Source: a virus
Virus record (IMG/VR): IMGVR_UViG_3300025617_000959
Coordinates: 1 to 46,727 of that record
DNA length: 46,727 nt
Strand: one strand, 5' to 3'
Positions 15,653 through 24,794 of the stretch are shown here, in pieces. Within the stretch, counting starts at the first letter, position 1; every line of letters begins with the position of its first letter. A program made the translations under genes and the position numbers. The notes beneath the pieces were generated by a model, which saw only the letters and a list, made by a program, of their open reading frames with translations, was not told where the DNA came from and searched no databases.

Positions 15653-16993
15653 TTATTGCATTAATTTAGCCATGGTGGCTGAATCTAAGTTATATTTAGG
15701 TTTATTCTCTTCTGCTAATAGATCTGCTGGATCTGCTTTACCTAGAAGTTCAATATGTCCATTATTGGTATCTACTTTTGCATCGTAGGTCATACCGTCT
15801 TGTCCATATCTATTTTTCATAACGTGTATACGTCCTGTACCTAAAACTTTATCTTCCTTTTGTCTTGAAAGAGATAAACAAATATCAGCTACCATCATCT
15901 TATCGTATGAACCGGCTGCTTTATCTCCTTCTATAACAGAATCTTTAGCACCCATTCGGTTAACCTGAGAAGGTGTAAGAATCGGTATTTTCATCTCTTT
16001 AGCTAAACCTTTCGTTGCAATAAATACATCGTCGATTTCATCTTTACGTTCTGAAAATTTACCTTTAGACGGTGCTCTTAAGTAATCAACGTAATCAATA
16101 ACTACTAAGTCTGGTTTGTGATCCATATCAATACATTTCTGTATATGGGACTTAATGGTGTTTACTGTCGCTCCCTTAGGTGGATACTCCTTTACTATAA
16201 GTTTACCTTTTAGATTATTAACTTGAGCTTCTACTTCTTTTCTATGTTTATTTACATCATCTATAGAATAACCAGTAAAGTAACAGTCAAATCGTTTTCC
16301 GACATAATCTTCACCTAATTCTAAGGTATAGTAGTTAACGTTGTAGCCCATTTTTACAGCATGTGCTGCTGCTGCAACCATAGTCCAGGATTTACCTCCT
16401 CCTGGGTTACCAAATATGATTATTAAATCACCAGGTCCCCAACCTCCTTGTATTCCATCGTTCATTACCGGCCAAGGTGTTGGTATAGTCGGTCTATAAT
16501 CAACACGGTACCTAGTCTCGATATCTTTATTATATTCATGTCCAATATTCTTATCGGTACCGGCTTTCATAGCTTTTTCAACCTGATTTCTAATACCGTC
16601 GAAGTCTCCTTCTTTTAAAAGATCGGCTGAGGCTAGAATAGCAGCTTTCATTTCTTGATTCTTACAGAATCCTAAAAACTCCTCTTGAATATAATTTAAA
16701 TCCTCTTGTGAAGCAGCGTAAGAGTTTCTAAGCTCTTCTTTTAACGCTACTATTAGCACTTCATTCTCTAACTTCTGAAGTTCAACTTTAAGAACATCCA
16801 TTGTTACGACTGTATGATACTTATCGAAGTATCTGATAATCTCGTTGATAATCCACTTATGTGAATCAGCATCAAAGTACTTATCTGTTAAGACGTCTCT
16901 GGTATTCTGTAAAAATGATTTGTCTGTTAGTAGTGATCCTAGTACTTTTAGTTGGAACCCCTTCCCGTACTGCTGTAAGCTCTTTAATGTCAT
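15653..16993 (-). CDS. gp41: Replicative DNA helicase, DnaB/gp41 type
   Basis: A 446-aa hexameric 5'-3' helicase of the RecA-fold superfamily 4. The N-terminal domain (1 to about 150) is helical as in DnaB. Walker A is GNPGGGKS (195-202) and Walker B is LVVIDYVDY (296-304). The downstream LTPSQVNRMG segment is motif H3/H4 of DnaB-like helicases, and SYDKMMVADICLSLSR contains the arginine-finger region. It lies with gp32-, UvsX- and FEN-like genes, an order that fits a T4-type replisome. No primase domain is present, so a separate primase is expected elsewhere. It ends ahead of a terminator. Confidence 0.9.
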   Translation of the reverse strand: MTLKSLQQYGKGFQLKVLGSLLTDKSFLQNTRDVLTDKYFDADSHKWIINEIIRYFDKYHTVVTMDVLKVELQKLENEVLIVALKEELRNSYAASQEDLNYIQEEFLGFCKNQEMKAAILASADLLKEGDFDGIRNQVEKAMKAGTDKNIGHEYNKDIETRYRVDYRPTIPTPWPVMNDGIQGGWGPGDLIIIFGNPGGGKSWTMVAAAAHAVKMGYNVNYYTLELGEDYVGKRFDCYFTGYSIDDVNKHRKEVEAQVNNLKGKLIVKEYPPKGATVNTIKSHIQKCIDMDHKPDLVVIDYVDYLRAPSKGKFSERKDEIDDVFIATKGLAKEMKIPILTPSQVNRMGAKDSVIEGDKAAGSYDKMMVADICLSLSRQKEDKVLGTGRIHVMKNRYGQDGMTYDAKVDTNNGHIELLGKADPADLLAEENKPKYNLDSATMAKLMQ

Positions 16994-16999
16994 TATAAC

Positions 17000-18028
17000 C
17001 TATTTTACTTGTGTTAATCCTCTAAAGTTTTCCAACCATCCTTCTGTGTTTTTGGTTATTCCTTCAATTTTATCTACATCTAGATTATGAAGAAAAGCAC
17101 CAGTCTGTAAATCAGGTATTGGACTCTTTATTACTTCTAATATATGATTTTTTTCTTTATCATCCAACGTTGACTCATGTAAATCCATTAATTTAAAATT
17201 AGTTTCTACACGATCCCATTCCGTTAAAATTTTAGGGAAAATCTTCTTTACCTTTTTCTCTTCTAACTTTGCAGCACAGGTATCATACACATAGTCTAAT
17301 GTAATTCCTGGTTTATTTACTAAGTGTGGAAATTCAGATATTATCGTTTTTATCCCTAATCCTTTAACTCCAGCTAAGTTGTCTGAGTTGTCACCTAATA
17401 ATGCTTTTACTACATTATAATTTTCGGGTAATACTTGTAACTCTTGCTGAATATTCTCAGCAGTAAAGGTTTTCTTTTTTACCGGTGCGTATACTTCAAC
17501 GTTCTTATCTACAAGCTGTAAAAAATCCTTATCTGAGGATACAATAGTAACTTTCTTATCAGAACCTGCTGCTGTTTTAGCTAAGTAAGCAATTATATCA
17601 TCTGCTTCTAGCTTTTCTGCCATTAAAGATTGAACTGGTAGACATTCAAGGTAATCTTGAACTCTATATAACTGTCCAATCAGTGCTTCCATCTCCTCCT
17701 GTTTACTATCATATAAACCCCAATGTGTAATACGTGAAGTAGCACGTTGGGCTTTATAGTTAGGATCGATGTTCTTCCTATTAGCTGATCCTCCTTTACC
17801 GTCCCATACTATTATAACCCTAGTTGGATCAAATATCCTAGTAACGTACCCTAGAGATCGCATGAAGCCTACCAGGCCGCCTATGTGGTGACCTGATGGA
17901 TTCATTGCTTTGAGCAGTGAGAAACTACGAATTAACATATTCATAGCATCTATGACCAAGATATGGTCATTAAGCTCTCGGGGTGGGGTCTGCTTTAAAT
18001 TCTTTAATAAATCAGAGTAGTCGGCCAT
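17000..18028 (-). CDS. 5'-3' exonuclease / flap endonuclease (T4 RNase H-like)
   Basis: A 342-aa PIN-like nuclease that would remove RNA primers and flaps. Metal-binding acidic residues are Asp27 (VIDAMN), Asp76 (VWDGKGG), Glu141/Asp143/Asp144 (LEADD), Asp166/Asp168 (SSDKDF) and Asp213/Asp216 (GDNSDN). The helix-3-turn-helix DNA-binding motif GVKGLGIKT is at 220-228. The conserved Lys/Arg arch YKAQR is at 91-95. It overlaps the UvsX-like gene by one base and precedes the helicase by six bases. The length is close to T4 RNase H (305 aa). Confidence 0.9.
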   Translation of the reverse strand: MADYSDLLKNLKQTPPRELNDHILVIDAMNMLIRSFSLLKAMNPSGHHIGGLVGFMRSLGYVTRIFDPTRVIIVWDGKGGSANRKNIDPNYKAQRATSRITHWGLYDSKQEEMEALIGQLYRVQDYLECLPVQSLMAEKLEADDIIAYLAKTAAGSDKKVTIVSSDKDFLQLVDKNVEVYAPVKKKTFTAENIQQELQVLPENYNVVKALLGDNSDNLAGVKGLGIKTIISEFPHLVNKPGITLDYVYDTCAAKLEEKKVKKIFPKILTEWDRVETNFKLMDLHESTLDDKEKNHILEVIKSPIPDLQTGAFLHNLDVDKIEGITKNTEGWLENFRGLTQVK

Positions 18029-19098
18029 TAATCGAGGATGTTAGGCTTAATTACTTCTTCTTCTAAATCACCTTCTTCAATTAAGTCAAAATCAATAGAT
18101 CCTACAAGCTTTAACCAGTGGTCTTTATGAGCATTTTTGTATTTATCAATTTCTCTTTTATCATCTGGTATGAAACCATGTGAAGTCATTACAACTCTAC
18201 CTCTAGATTGAACTCCTCCAATATGGTTCTTTTCAACCTGAATGTTGGTTCGTTTAGCAAATTCAACCTGTAGGCCGTCTTTAATTGCTTTAATCTTAGA
18301 GGTACCTGGGTTAGTAATATTACCGAAAGTTATAACTAATGTCGCATCATACCACATAGACATTCCTCCTTTATTTTGTAATTTAGGTTGTCCCATTGGT
18401 GATTCAGGTTTCATCGTCCATACCTTATTAATAGCAACTAATGTATTAGTGTATGGTGAATTCTCTTTACGAGATAATAATATCTTCTGGTTTAGGTTAT
18501 TACCAAACTGAGTAGACATTGCGCCTGCATTCCATTCGTTATTATTCTTATTAGACCTAACTGATAATTCACAAGGTACTGATCCAATTGAATCCCAAAA
18601 GAAGCACAAATCATAAGGTAGATTACCTTTAGCTTGTTCATCCATAAGATCGGCCATATAAACGGCTACATCTTCAATAGTATTTAGTGATCCTCTATCG
18701 GCATACAGAAAGTGACCTTCAAAGTCGGTTACTGTGCCGTTTTCATCCTTAACCTCTTCAAACTGAAGTCCCATTTCTTTTGCATGTTCCCAAGACCATT
18801 TCATCTCTGAAATAATGAAGACAGGTAAGATGCCCATTTTTTGAGCGTTAACTGCAGCTTCTAACAGCGCTGTTGTCTTACCTGTATCACTATGACCTCG
18901 TAATAAAGTAATGTGACCGGTTGGAATTCCGGGTAAGGAAGTAATATCTTGATAGGCTTTCGATAGAGGAATCCATCCCTGTTCTTTAAACTTCACCGAA
19001 GCGTTTGAAAAACCTTTCTTTTTTTTAAAATTGCCAAGATTAAATCCTTTCTTGACAGCCGCAGATGCAGCCTCCTGTACTTCCTTTTTCTTTGCCAT
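18028..19098 (-). CDS. uvsX: RecA/UvsX-like recombinase
   Basis: A 356-aa strand-exchange ATPase. Walker A is GHSDTGKT (68-75), the catalytic Glu follows in FIISEMKW (94-101), and Walker B is LCFFWDSIGS (164-173). Strand and helix order after that (SNKNNNEWNAGAMSTQFG for loop L1, MSMWYDATLVITFG) fits UvsX rather than bacterial RecA. The N-terminus is Lys-rich (residues 3-30), a likely DNA contact. In T4, UvsX drives recombination-dependent replication and repair together with gp32; a gp32-like gene lies three bases upstream. Confidence 0.9.
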   Translation of the reverse strand: MAKKKEVQEAASAAVKKGFNLGNFKKKKGFSNASVKFKEQGWIPLSKAYQDITSLPGIPTGHITLLRGHSDTGKTTALLEAAVNAQKMGILPVFIISEMKWSWEHAKEMGLQFEEVKDENGTVTDFEGHFLYADRGSLNTIEDVAVYMADLMDEQAKGNLPYDLCFFWDSIGSVPCELSVRSNKNNNEWNAGAMSTQFGNNLNQKILLSRKENSPYTNTLVAINKVWTMKPESPMGQPKLQNKGGMSMWYDATLVITFGNITNPGTSKIKAIKDGLQVEFAKRTNIQVEKNHIGGVQSRGRVVMTSHGFIPDDKREIDKYKNAHKDHWLKLVGSIDFDLIEEGDLEEEVIKPNILD

Positions 19099-19100
19099 AA

Positions 19101-19931
19101 TTACTCGTTAAATAAGTCATCAAATTTACTAACTGTATCCTGTTTTCCAGCGGTAGCAGTTTCTAAACTAAAATCAGACTTATTCTGTCCTAAGCTTTCT
19201 GGTAATTCTTTATCTACATTACTGTCTGTAGAAGTTGTAGAAGTTACAGGTGTACTAGGTGTCTCCTCTGTTACAGAAGAAGGATCTAAATAACCTTGTA
19301 ATTGCTTCTTAATGAAGTTATAGTCATATTCTCTATGAACTTCCATTGGGTCTGGTTGAGTCTTTAACCATAAGTCAACTAAATCATTATTGTCTGATAA
19401 AGGTGTTTGTTTTGGTTTAATACGAACACTTGTTTCTGGGTAAGGATTACCTTGTGATTGCTCTACTACCATATCCCATCCGTTGATTACATCTGTGAAG
19501 TCTCCAATATCTTCATCTTCTGCTAAAGCTAGTAATGCCTTGTAAATTGTCACACCGAAGCCCCATAGGCGTACTCCTTTTTCTTCTTCCCCTCTTACTA
19601 CGACAGGAGCAAAAACTCTTGTCTTTGGGTTAAGTTTTCCAGATAGTGACCAGTTGTCTTTATCTGATGTTTTTCTTAATTCCTTTACGAACTCTTCAAT
19701 AGGGTCTTGTTTACCAAAGTTTGATAAAGCAAGCATTGGGTACTTTCCAATTCCGTAGTGAAATTTTAACTCTTTGAATGGAAAAGCAGGATCAAAGGCA
19801 GAAGGTACAATACGTACTGTCTGTTTACCTAATGATGGTTTCCAAAAGATTTTTGTGTAATCGGTCTTCTCTTGTTGTTGACCGTTTGAGTTTAAGGCAT
19901 CTAGCCTCGACTTAATTGCATTAAGATCCAT
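19101..19931 (-). CDS. gp32: Single-stranded DNA-binding protein, gp32 type, without zinc ligands
   Basis: A 276-aa protein. Residues about 25-200 resemble the gp32 core (IFWKPSLGKQTVRIVPS strand start, then FHYGIGKYPML, LWGFGVTIYKALLAL and INGWDMVVEQ). The C-terminal 60 residues are Ser/Thr/Pro-rich and finish acidic (KFDDLFNE), as expected for the tail that recruits replication proteins. T4 gp32 binds zinc through His and three Cys; this protein contains no Cys at all, so the zinc site is lost. The gene heads the UvsX-FEN-helicase series. The region upstream (19932-19990) is AT-rich with no clear hairpin. Confidence 0.85.
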   Translation of the reverse strand: MDLNAIKSRLDALNSNGQQQEKTDYTKIFWKPSLGKQTVRIVPSAFDPAFPFKELKFHYGIGKYPMLALSNFGKQDPIEEFVKELRKTSDKDNWSLSGKLNPKTRVFAPVVVRGEEEKGVRLWGFGVTIYKALLALAEDEDIGDFTDVINGWDMVVEQSQGNPYPETSVRIKPKQTPLSDNNDLVDLWLKTQPDPMEVHREYDYNFIKKQLQGYLDPSSVTEETPSTPVTSTTSTDSNVDKELPESLGQNKSDFSLETATAGKQDTVSKFDDLFNE

Positions 19932-19990
19932 ATAACTAATTTTAATTTATAACTTTTATTTAATATAAGAAAAAAAAACTAAACTACAAA

Positions 19991-20443
19991 CTATAATTCA
20001 ATAATTTGGTGTAATTTAGTATTAACCCTTTTAAGTTCTGGGCCTTTGGTAAGAAGTATGCAGTTTCTGTAATCTGTCCAGTTTATTCTGTAATTTGTAT
20101 CTAACTTACCGTCATTTAACTCTTTAATTAATGTATTAAGTGCATTAATAGTATAAAGGGTGTTAGATTCCTTTTTTCGGTGGACTAATATAGTGTTGTC
20201 TAAAAACGTACCTACGTTTCCAAAATCAACATTATATGTACAAATATATTCATCTTGACTCTTTGAGTAAAGTACAAAGATTTTATTATATATGATCTTG
20301 TACCTTTCCTGAACAGTAGCTAATACTTCTTCTAAAGTATCTTCTGTTGCGAAGGTACAGAATAGTTTGTTACTCATATCTTCATTTAAATAAATTGGTT
20401 CAATATCGTAATCAAACCTTGGTCTCATAACATCTGTTATCAT
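19991..20443 (-). CDS. Unknown protein between polymerase and SSB genes
   Basis: A 150-aa mixed alpha/beta protein with no recognised motif and no membrane segment. Alternative starts at Met6 (20428) or Met23 (20377, MSNKLFCTF) are possible; a TATTTATA element lies directly before the first ATG, which favours a downstream start if that element is a promoter. It is placed between the DNA polymerase and the gp32-like SSB on the same strand. A replication or transcription accessory role is a guess from position. Confidence 0.55.
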   Translation of the reverse strand: MITDVMRPRFDYDIEPIYLNEDMSNKLFCTFATEDTLEEVLATVQERYKIIYNKIFVLYSKSQDEYICTYNVDFGNVGTFLDNTILVHRKKESNTLYTINALNTLIKELNDGKLDTNYRINWTDYRNCILLTKGPELKRVNTKLHQIIEL

Positions 20444-20462
20444 ATATAAATATCTTTATAGT

Positions 20463-21788
20463 CTATAAAACTAAATTCTTACTAAATTTAAATTTAATCG
20501 GGTATTTTCCTTCTGATTCCATTATTCTCTGTATTTCTTCTAAAGTCTCTTTTCCATCTTCTTTATGAAAGTCAAATAAGAAGGCATCATAGGTATATAA
20601 GGCAATTTTTGTCTTTTTATCTCTAAGGTACCTAAGTACATTTTTCAATATAAGTATATTTCTTGCGGTCTCCAAACTTTGCATCATATAGTTCATTAAT
20701 TTAGCTGGATGCATCTCTTTTAGCTCTTTGGTGAACGGTTTATCTGATATTGGGTTATAGATTACACCGTTATCGTTATAAAAGTTCCACATAGTATCGA
20801 TATACTCCTGTATTTCTTTAAAAATTTTTAGGTCTTTATGTTCTTCTGGTATTTTACCGTATATTGCCTGGAAATTAATTTGTTTAGCTGCATCATACTC
20901 TTCTTCTGTGATTTCATCTTTACCGAAGTATAGTTTAGCAAGTTGGGTATGTGCTGATTCTGACGTCAGGGGGTAATTTATCTGATCAGAAAGTAACCTA
21001 AGGTGATAGCCATCAAAATCCAGCTCAACAAAGTAGTCGCCTTTCGGTACGAAACAGTTTCGGTGCTGCTCGCTTTTAGGTATAGCAGCGAAATTAACAG
21101 AATTAAAAGCATTAGTGGGTCTAGATGTAACATTATATAAATTGTATGAAGTTAGTACTGTATTATCAACTATATTAAATAGGGGATCTCTTGGCTTAAA
21201 TAATTCTTTAAAAGGTTCGTAATGAATTCCAACTCCTGATTGTTCTAGCAGTAAGAAAACGTTAGTAGCAGTTTTATTGTAAAAGTCAAAACCGGTAGGT
21301 ATATCATAATCTATTACTTTACTAACTTGATTATAAACTTTTTCACAAGACTCGTATAACTTCGCTATAGGTATAAGCTGGTTGATGTGTGAGAATTCTC
21401 TAAATTTATTATAAAAGAAGTTTAAAGTCTCATTCTCTTTAGAGTACTCCAACCTATCAAACTTCACCATAGAGTAAACCAGAGATAAATCTATAGCTTC
21501 TTGTAGATTAAAGTGATATAGAAGAGTCTTTTTATTTAATGTATACAGTTTATCTACGTTTAAAAGAATCTCGTAGATACGGTCTTTATCAATATTTATA
21601 CCTTCATCGTGATTGATAGGGATTATATACCCCTTCTGACTTAATAGAGGTCTAATGTAGATTGCAACTGTTGAAGTAAGTTTAGGGTGGTATAAATCAT
21701 TAGAAGAGATTACATCTACGTAAACTCCTTCTTTTGATAACCGCTCTAAATTAGTTAATTTAGAATTTTCTTCTACTATATAAAACAT
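20463..21788 (-). CDS. Short divergent family A DNA polymerase
   Basis: A 441-aa protein with the three Pol I palm/finger motifs in order. Motif A is ELDFDGYHLRLL (255-266, Asp257). Motif B is AKQINFQAIYG (301-311, Lys302, Phe306, Tyr310, Gly311). Motif C is LYTYDAFLFDF (397-407, Asp401). Several usual residues are changed: the motif A Glu (E. coli Glu710) is His262, the motif B Arg is Tyr298, and the motif C HDE reads Tyr-Asp-Ala. Residues 1-180 show no proofreading exonuclease motif. E. coli Klenow is about 600 aa, so a separate exonuclease is expected. Both metal-binding Asp are kept, so activity is possible. It lies just upstream of the SSB and recombinase genes. Confidence 0.8.
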   Translation of the reverse strand: MFYIVEENSKLTNLERLSKEGVYVDVISSNDLYHPKLTSTVAIYIRPLLSQKGYIIPINHDEGINIDKDRIYEILLNVDKLYTLNKKTLLYHFNLQEAIDLSLVYSMVKFDRLEYSKENETLNFFYNKFREFSHINQLIPIAKLYESCEKVYNQVSKVIDYDIPTGFDFYNKTATNVFLLLEQSGVGIHYEPFKELFKPRDPLFNIVDNTVLTSYNLYNVTSRPTNAFNSVNFAAIPKSEQHRNCFVPKGDYFVELDFDGYHLRLLSDQINYPLTSESAHTQLAKLYFGKDEITEEEYDAAKQINFQAIYGKIPEEHKDLKIFKEIQEYIDTMWNFYNDNGVIYNPISDKPFTKELKEMHPAKLMNYMMQSLETARNILILKNVLRYLRDKKTKIALYTYDAFLFDFHKEDGKETLEEIQRIMESEGKYPIKFKFSKNLVL

Positions 21789-21826
21789 TTAACCTAAAAC
21801 CTTTTATATAATATAGTACTTTTTTT

Positions 21827-22333
21827 CTATTCTACAAACTCAGAATAGGATTTAAAAAAATTATTTATTCCAGGTACTTTAGATTCTAGTAATTCTACTG
21901 TTTGTTTATTTTTAAATTCAGCACCGTAATAAATATAAGATTTTTTTATAATATTTTCAGAAGGACCTTTAATAACCCAATTTAAGGTTATTCTACTAGT
22001 ATTAGATTTATTTTTAAAGAGGTCGTACCTTTCTTTTGTAACTTCTATTATTACTCTATTTTTTCTGTTCTGAATTAAATATCTTTCCCAAACTCCTTTT
22101 AACCTATCTTCTTTAGTAGGTTGGACTTTCTGTTCTACGAATACTGCAGAATTAATAGGGACTGTATTTGATATAGGTATAAGTTGTTTTGAATTTTTAT
22201 CTAATACTTTACCTGTAAAAAATTTATCTTGGTAGGTAATAACATACCATCCTACATATTCCACTCCGTTTAAAGAAAACTCTTTGCCGGGTGTATGTTT
22301 AGGTTCACTGTATTTAGATTTAGGTAAAGCCAT
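21827..22333 (-). CDS. Unknown protein next to the baseplate hub gene
   Basis: A 168-aa soluble protein rich in Lys and aromatic residues, with no signal or membrane segment. Its start codon shares one base with the stop of the hub gene (TAATG), so it is co-translated with tail genes and separated from the polymerase gene by 38 bases. A structural or tail-assembly role is inferred from this coupling only. No family was recognised. Confidence 0.55.
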   Translation of the reverse strand: MALPKSKYSEPKHTPGKEFSLNGVEYVGWYVITYQDKFFTGKVLDKNSKQLIPISNTVPINSAVFVEQKVQPTKEDRLKGVWERYLIQNRKNRVIIEVTKERYDLFKNKSNTSRITLNWVIKGPSENIIKKSYIYYGAEFKNKQTVELLESKVPGINNFFKSYSEFVE

Positions 22334-24480
22334 TATAGTATAAAGATTTGAGTTTTAACATCAGTTTTCCATCTACCTTGTTCTATTTTATGATCTAAAC
22401 CTGTAATAATAAAGCCTACATTACCTCTATATCTTTCTGGTAAGAAAAATTCGTTTACTTTAAATGCTTGACCAATTTTCATTCCTCCTATTCCTTTCAT
22501 AGTGAAAGATAATTCAAAAGGTATAAGACCGGGTGGGTTACTTTTCTGACGTTTTGTTTCCTCCTCTATGTACTCACCCATAAGTTCTCTATGAATGTTT
22601 AGGTAGTTAGAAGGTGCATACCCTATGTAGTAATTATTACCTTTATCTATTTCAGTTAAATACGCTTTTAAAGAATTAAAGTTATCTTTATTAATAACTT
22701 CTTCTTCTTCCTTCGGTTTTACATCTTTTGTGGAAGGTTTCTTTTCAACTAAATGTCTATCTCTTAGTCCTACATTCCATTTTTGAACATTAAGTAATTC
22801 ACTATTAGTAGAAGAACTCGTACCGGCTTGTGCAGCTATTGCTATCATACTTGTTAGGTTACCAGAAAGTTTGGAGACTATGGTTAAGTTTTCAACTTCA
22901 CTTGATAAGCCAACTAAATCTATAAAAGAATCAGAACCTATCTTATCCCCAGAAGGTACTACTTTCCTATCAACAATATAATATAACGAGTCATCATCAT
23001 CTGATAATATATCAAATTCATTTATATTACCTAGTGCTCTTTGTATTTCGCTTAATATATCTTTAATTACAGAATATAGGCTGTTATTTTTATCATCTGT
23101 ATTTTTTTTACGTTCTTTAATAATTTCAAGTACTAAATCTATTGATACAAATATATTTAAAATATCAGATATTTCTTCTCCTCCAAACTGCACCTGTTGA
23201 TTGATAGGGTAGGAAAGTTCTGCTCTGCTACCTTTTGCTTTAGGTAAAAGACATATTTGCGGATCGATAGATAAGTGATTACTAAATGTAGTAAATCTAG
23301 GAAATTGTTCTTTACCTGTCTCTTCCTTCCTGTTTCCTCCTATATAGAATGAATATAAAGGTGTATTAGATTGATCATAAACTAAAGACACTTTATTCAT
23401 TACAATTAGAAGGTCTCTTAATGTAATGTACTTTGTCCATGCATCAGTTCTGGTAAAACTCTCTCCTCCGATACTTGCAGCTATAGTTTTAAACTCTCTT
23501 CCTATATTAGATAAAGTAGTTTTAAGATACTGAGTTGTGTTAGGAGATATCTTATTTAAATTATCTAAAGTGTTTAGACTTAATGCTTGATTAGTACTAT
23601 CAGCCTCTAGGTACTTTTTTAATACAGGTGCATTCTTAATTCCTAATAAAAACTTTTCAAGTTCTGATCCGATAGCTTCAGTGTTGTATGTTTCATCAGT
23701 AGAATTATCTTTACTATCAAATATTGGGCCAAATGTAGATTTAATAGATTCTATTATTTCTCCTTTAGAAACTATATCAACTTGACATTCATAATTTACA
23801 CCATTATAACTCCAACTAAAATTTTTAATAAACCCATAAAGAGCATCGTAGTTATTATTATTGGTTTTTTTTAATTCTTTAATTTTACTTTCTATATCCT
23901 TAGATGACATAGCTCCTAAGAATCTATTATTATCAAAGGTACTAACATTATTTTCTAATTCTGTAGTATTATTCTCTTCATCGTAAGTTAAGTAAAGAGA
24001 GTGTCCCCATTCTAATAAAATTGTAAACCCAGGTCTTAAATACAATTGTTCTAAGATTGTAAAATCGTCCGGTGAATGAACAGTAAAGTTAAAAGATGCA
24101 GTCCTCAAAGTACCATATGTACCTTTAGATTGGACTTGAAAAGAAGTAATACCTGGTGTAGGAACAAAGCCATATTCTAAACTATTAGAATAACTAGAAA
24201 ATTCATCACCAGAAAAACCAGAAGAAGCTTTTGCAGTACCTCCTATGAGCTGGTAATTTTTAGCATTTTCTGAAGAGTAGGAGTTAGGTGAGTCTTCGTT
24301 TTCAATCTCTACACTAGAGGTAACTTTAACCCAACCTGTATTACTATTTAGGTATTGTATATCGTCAGATGTTCTACCTGTAGTCTTACTAACTATCTCT
24401 TTTCTAAGTTTTAGTTGATCGGTAACTCCTTTATCTAGAGGACCTCCTATAATTCCATTCTTACTAAATGATAAAGACAT
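22333..24480 (-). CDS. Putative baseplate hub protein
   Basis: A 715-aa protein. The N-terminal region has SFQVQSKGTYGTLRTASFNF followed by a segment (about 130-160) of the type found in tail hub proteins. The last 60 residues contain the hub/late-control-protein pattern: a GIGGMKIGQAF strand, then FLPERYRGNVGFIITGLDHKI and WKTDVKT. In gpD/gp27-like hubs this forms the beta-barrel ring. The middle (about 250-560) is rich in Ser, Asn and Asp and may hold an inserted domain, since T4 gp27 is only 391 aa. It is adjacent to a LysM gene (one-base gap), a frequent hub partner. No lysozyme domain is seen. Confidence 0.6.
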   Translation of the reverse strand: MSLSFSKNGIIGGPLDKGVTDQLKLRKEIVSKTTGRTSDDIQYLNSNTGWVKVTSSVEIENEDSPNSYSSENAKNYQLIGGTAKASSGFSGDEFSSYSNSLEYGFVPTPGITSFQVQSKGTYGTLRTASFNFTVHSPDDFTILEQLYLRPGFTILLEWGHSLYLTYDEENNTTELENNVSTFDNNRFLGAMSSKDIESKIKELKKTNNNNYDALYGFIKNFSWSYNGVNYECQVDIVSKGEIIESIKSTFGPIFDSKDNSTDETYNTEAIGSELEKFLLGIKNAPVLKKYLEADSTNQALSLNTLDNLNKISPNTTQYLKTTLSNIGREFKTIAASIGGESFTRTDAWTKYITLRDLLIVMNKVSLVYDQSNTPLYSFYIGGNRKEETGKEQFPRFTTFSNHLSIDPQICLLPKAKGSRAELSYPINQQVQFGGEEISDILNIFVSIDLVLEIIKERKKNTDDKNNSLYSVIKDILSEIQRALGNINEFDILSDDDDSLYYIVDRKVVPSGDKIGSDSFIDLVGLSSEVENLTIVSKLSGNLTSMIAIAAQAGTSSSTNSELLNVQKWNVGLRDRHLVEKKPSTKDVKPKEEEEVINKDNFNSLKAYLTEIDKGNNYYIGYAPSNYLNIHRELMGEYIEEETKRQKSNPPGLIPFELSFTMKGIGGMKIGQAFKVNEFFLPERYRGNVGFIITGLDHKIEQGRWKTDVKTQIFIL

Positions 24481-24783
24481 CTACCTATTTGAATTTACTT
24501 GATTATATAACTCTATTGCTTGTTGTTTGTTTCCTGGTATTCTAATTTGTTTACCTGGTTCTACTACTAATGATGCATTATTTATATTGTTAGCAGATGC
24601 TATAATCCACCATAATTTAGTATCTCTATAAAACTTTAAGGCTAATGTATCATACCTATCTCCTACCGTGCTAACTATATAAAAATCATCTTCCGTAGGA
24701 GGAATTGAAGGATATATAGGATTAGATCTATATCTTTTTCCTGTTTCAGAAGTAAGAATGTTTATATTATTATACCTTTTCAT
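24481..24783 (-). CDS. LysM-type baseplate protein (gp53-like position)
   Basis: A 100-aa protein. Residues about 33-85 read as a LysM-like domain: DFYIVSTVGDRYDTLALKFY, WWIIASANNI and VEPGKQIRIPG. Such small LysM proteins bind hub and wedge in contractile tails (gpX, gp53). It sits between the putative tube/baseplate junction gene and the hub, the usual order. No enzymatic residue is expected. Confidence 0.7.
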   Translation of the reverse strand: MKRYNNINILTSETGKRYRSNPIYPSIPPTEDDFYIVSTVGDRYDTLALKFYRDTKLWWIIASANNINNASLVVEPGKQIRIPGNKQQAIELYNQVNSNR

Positions 24784-24794
24784 TTTTATTTATT

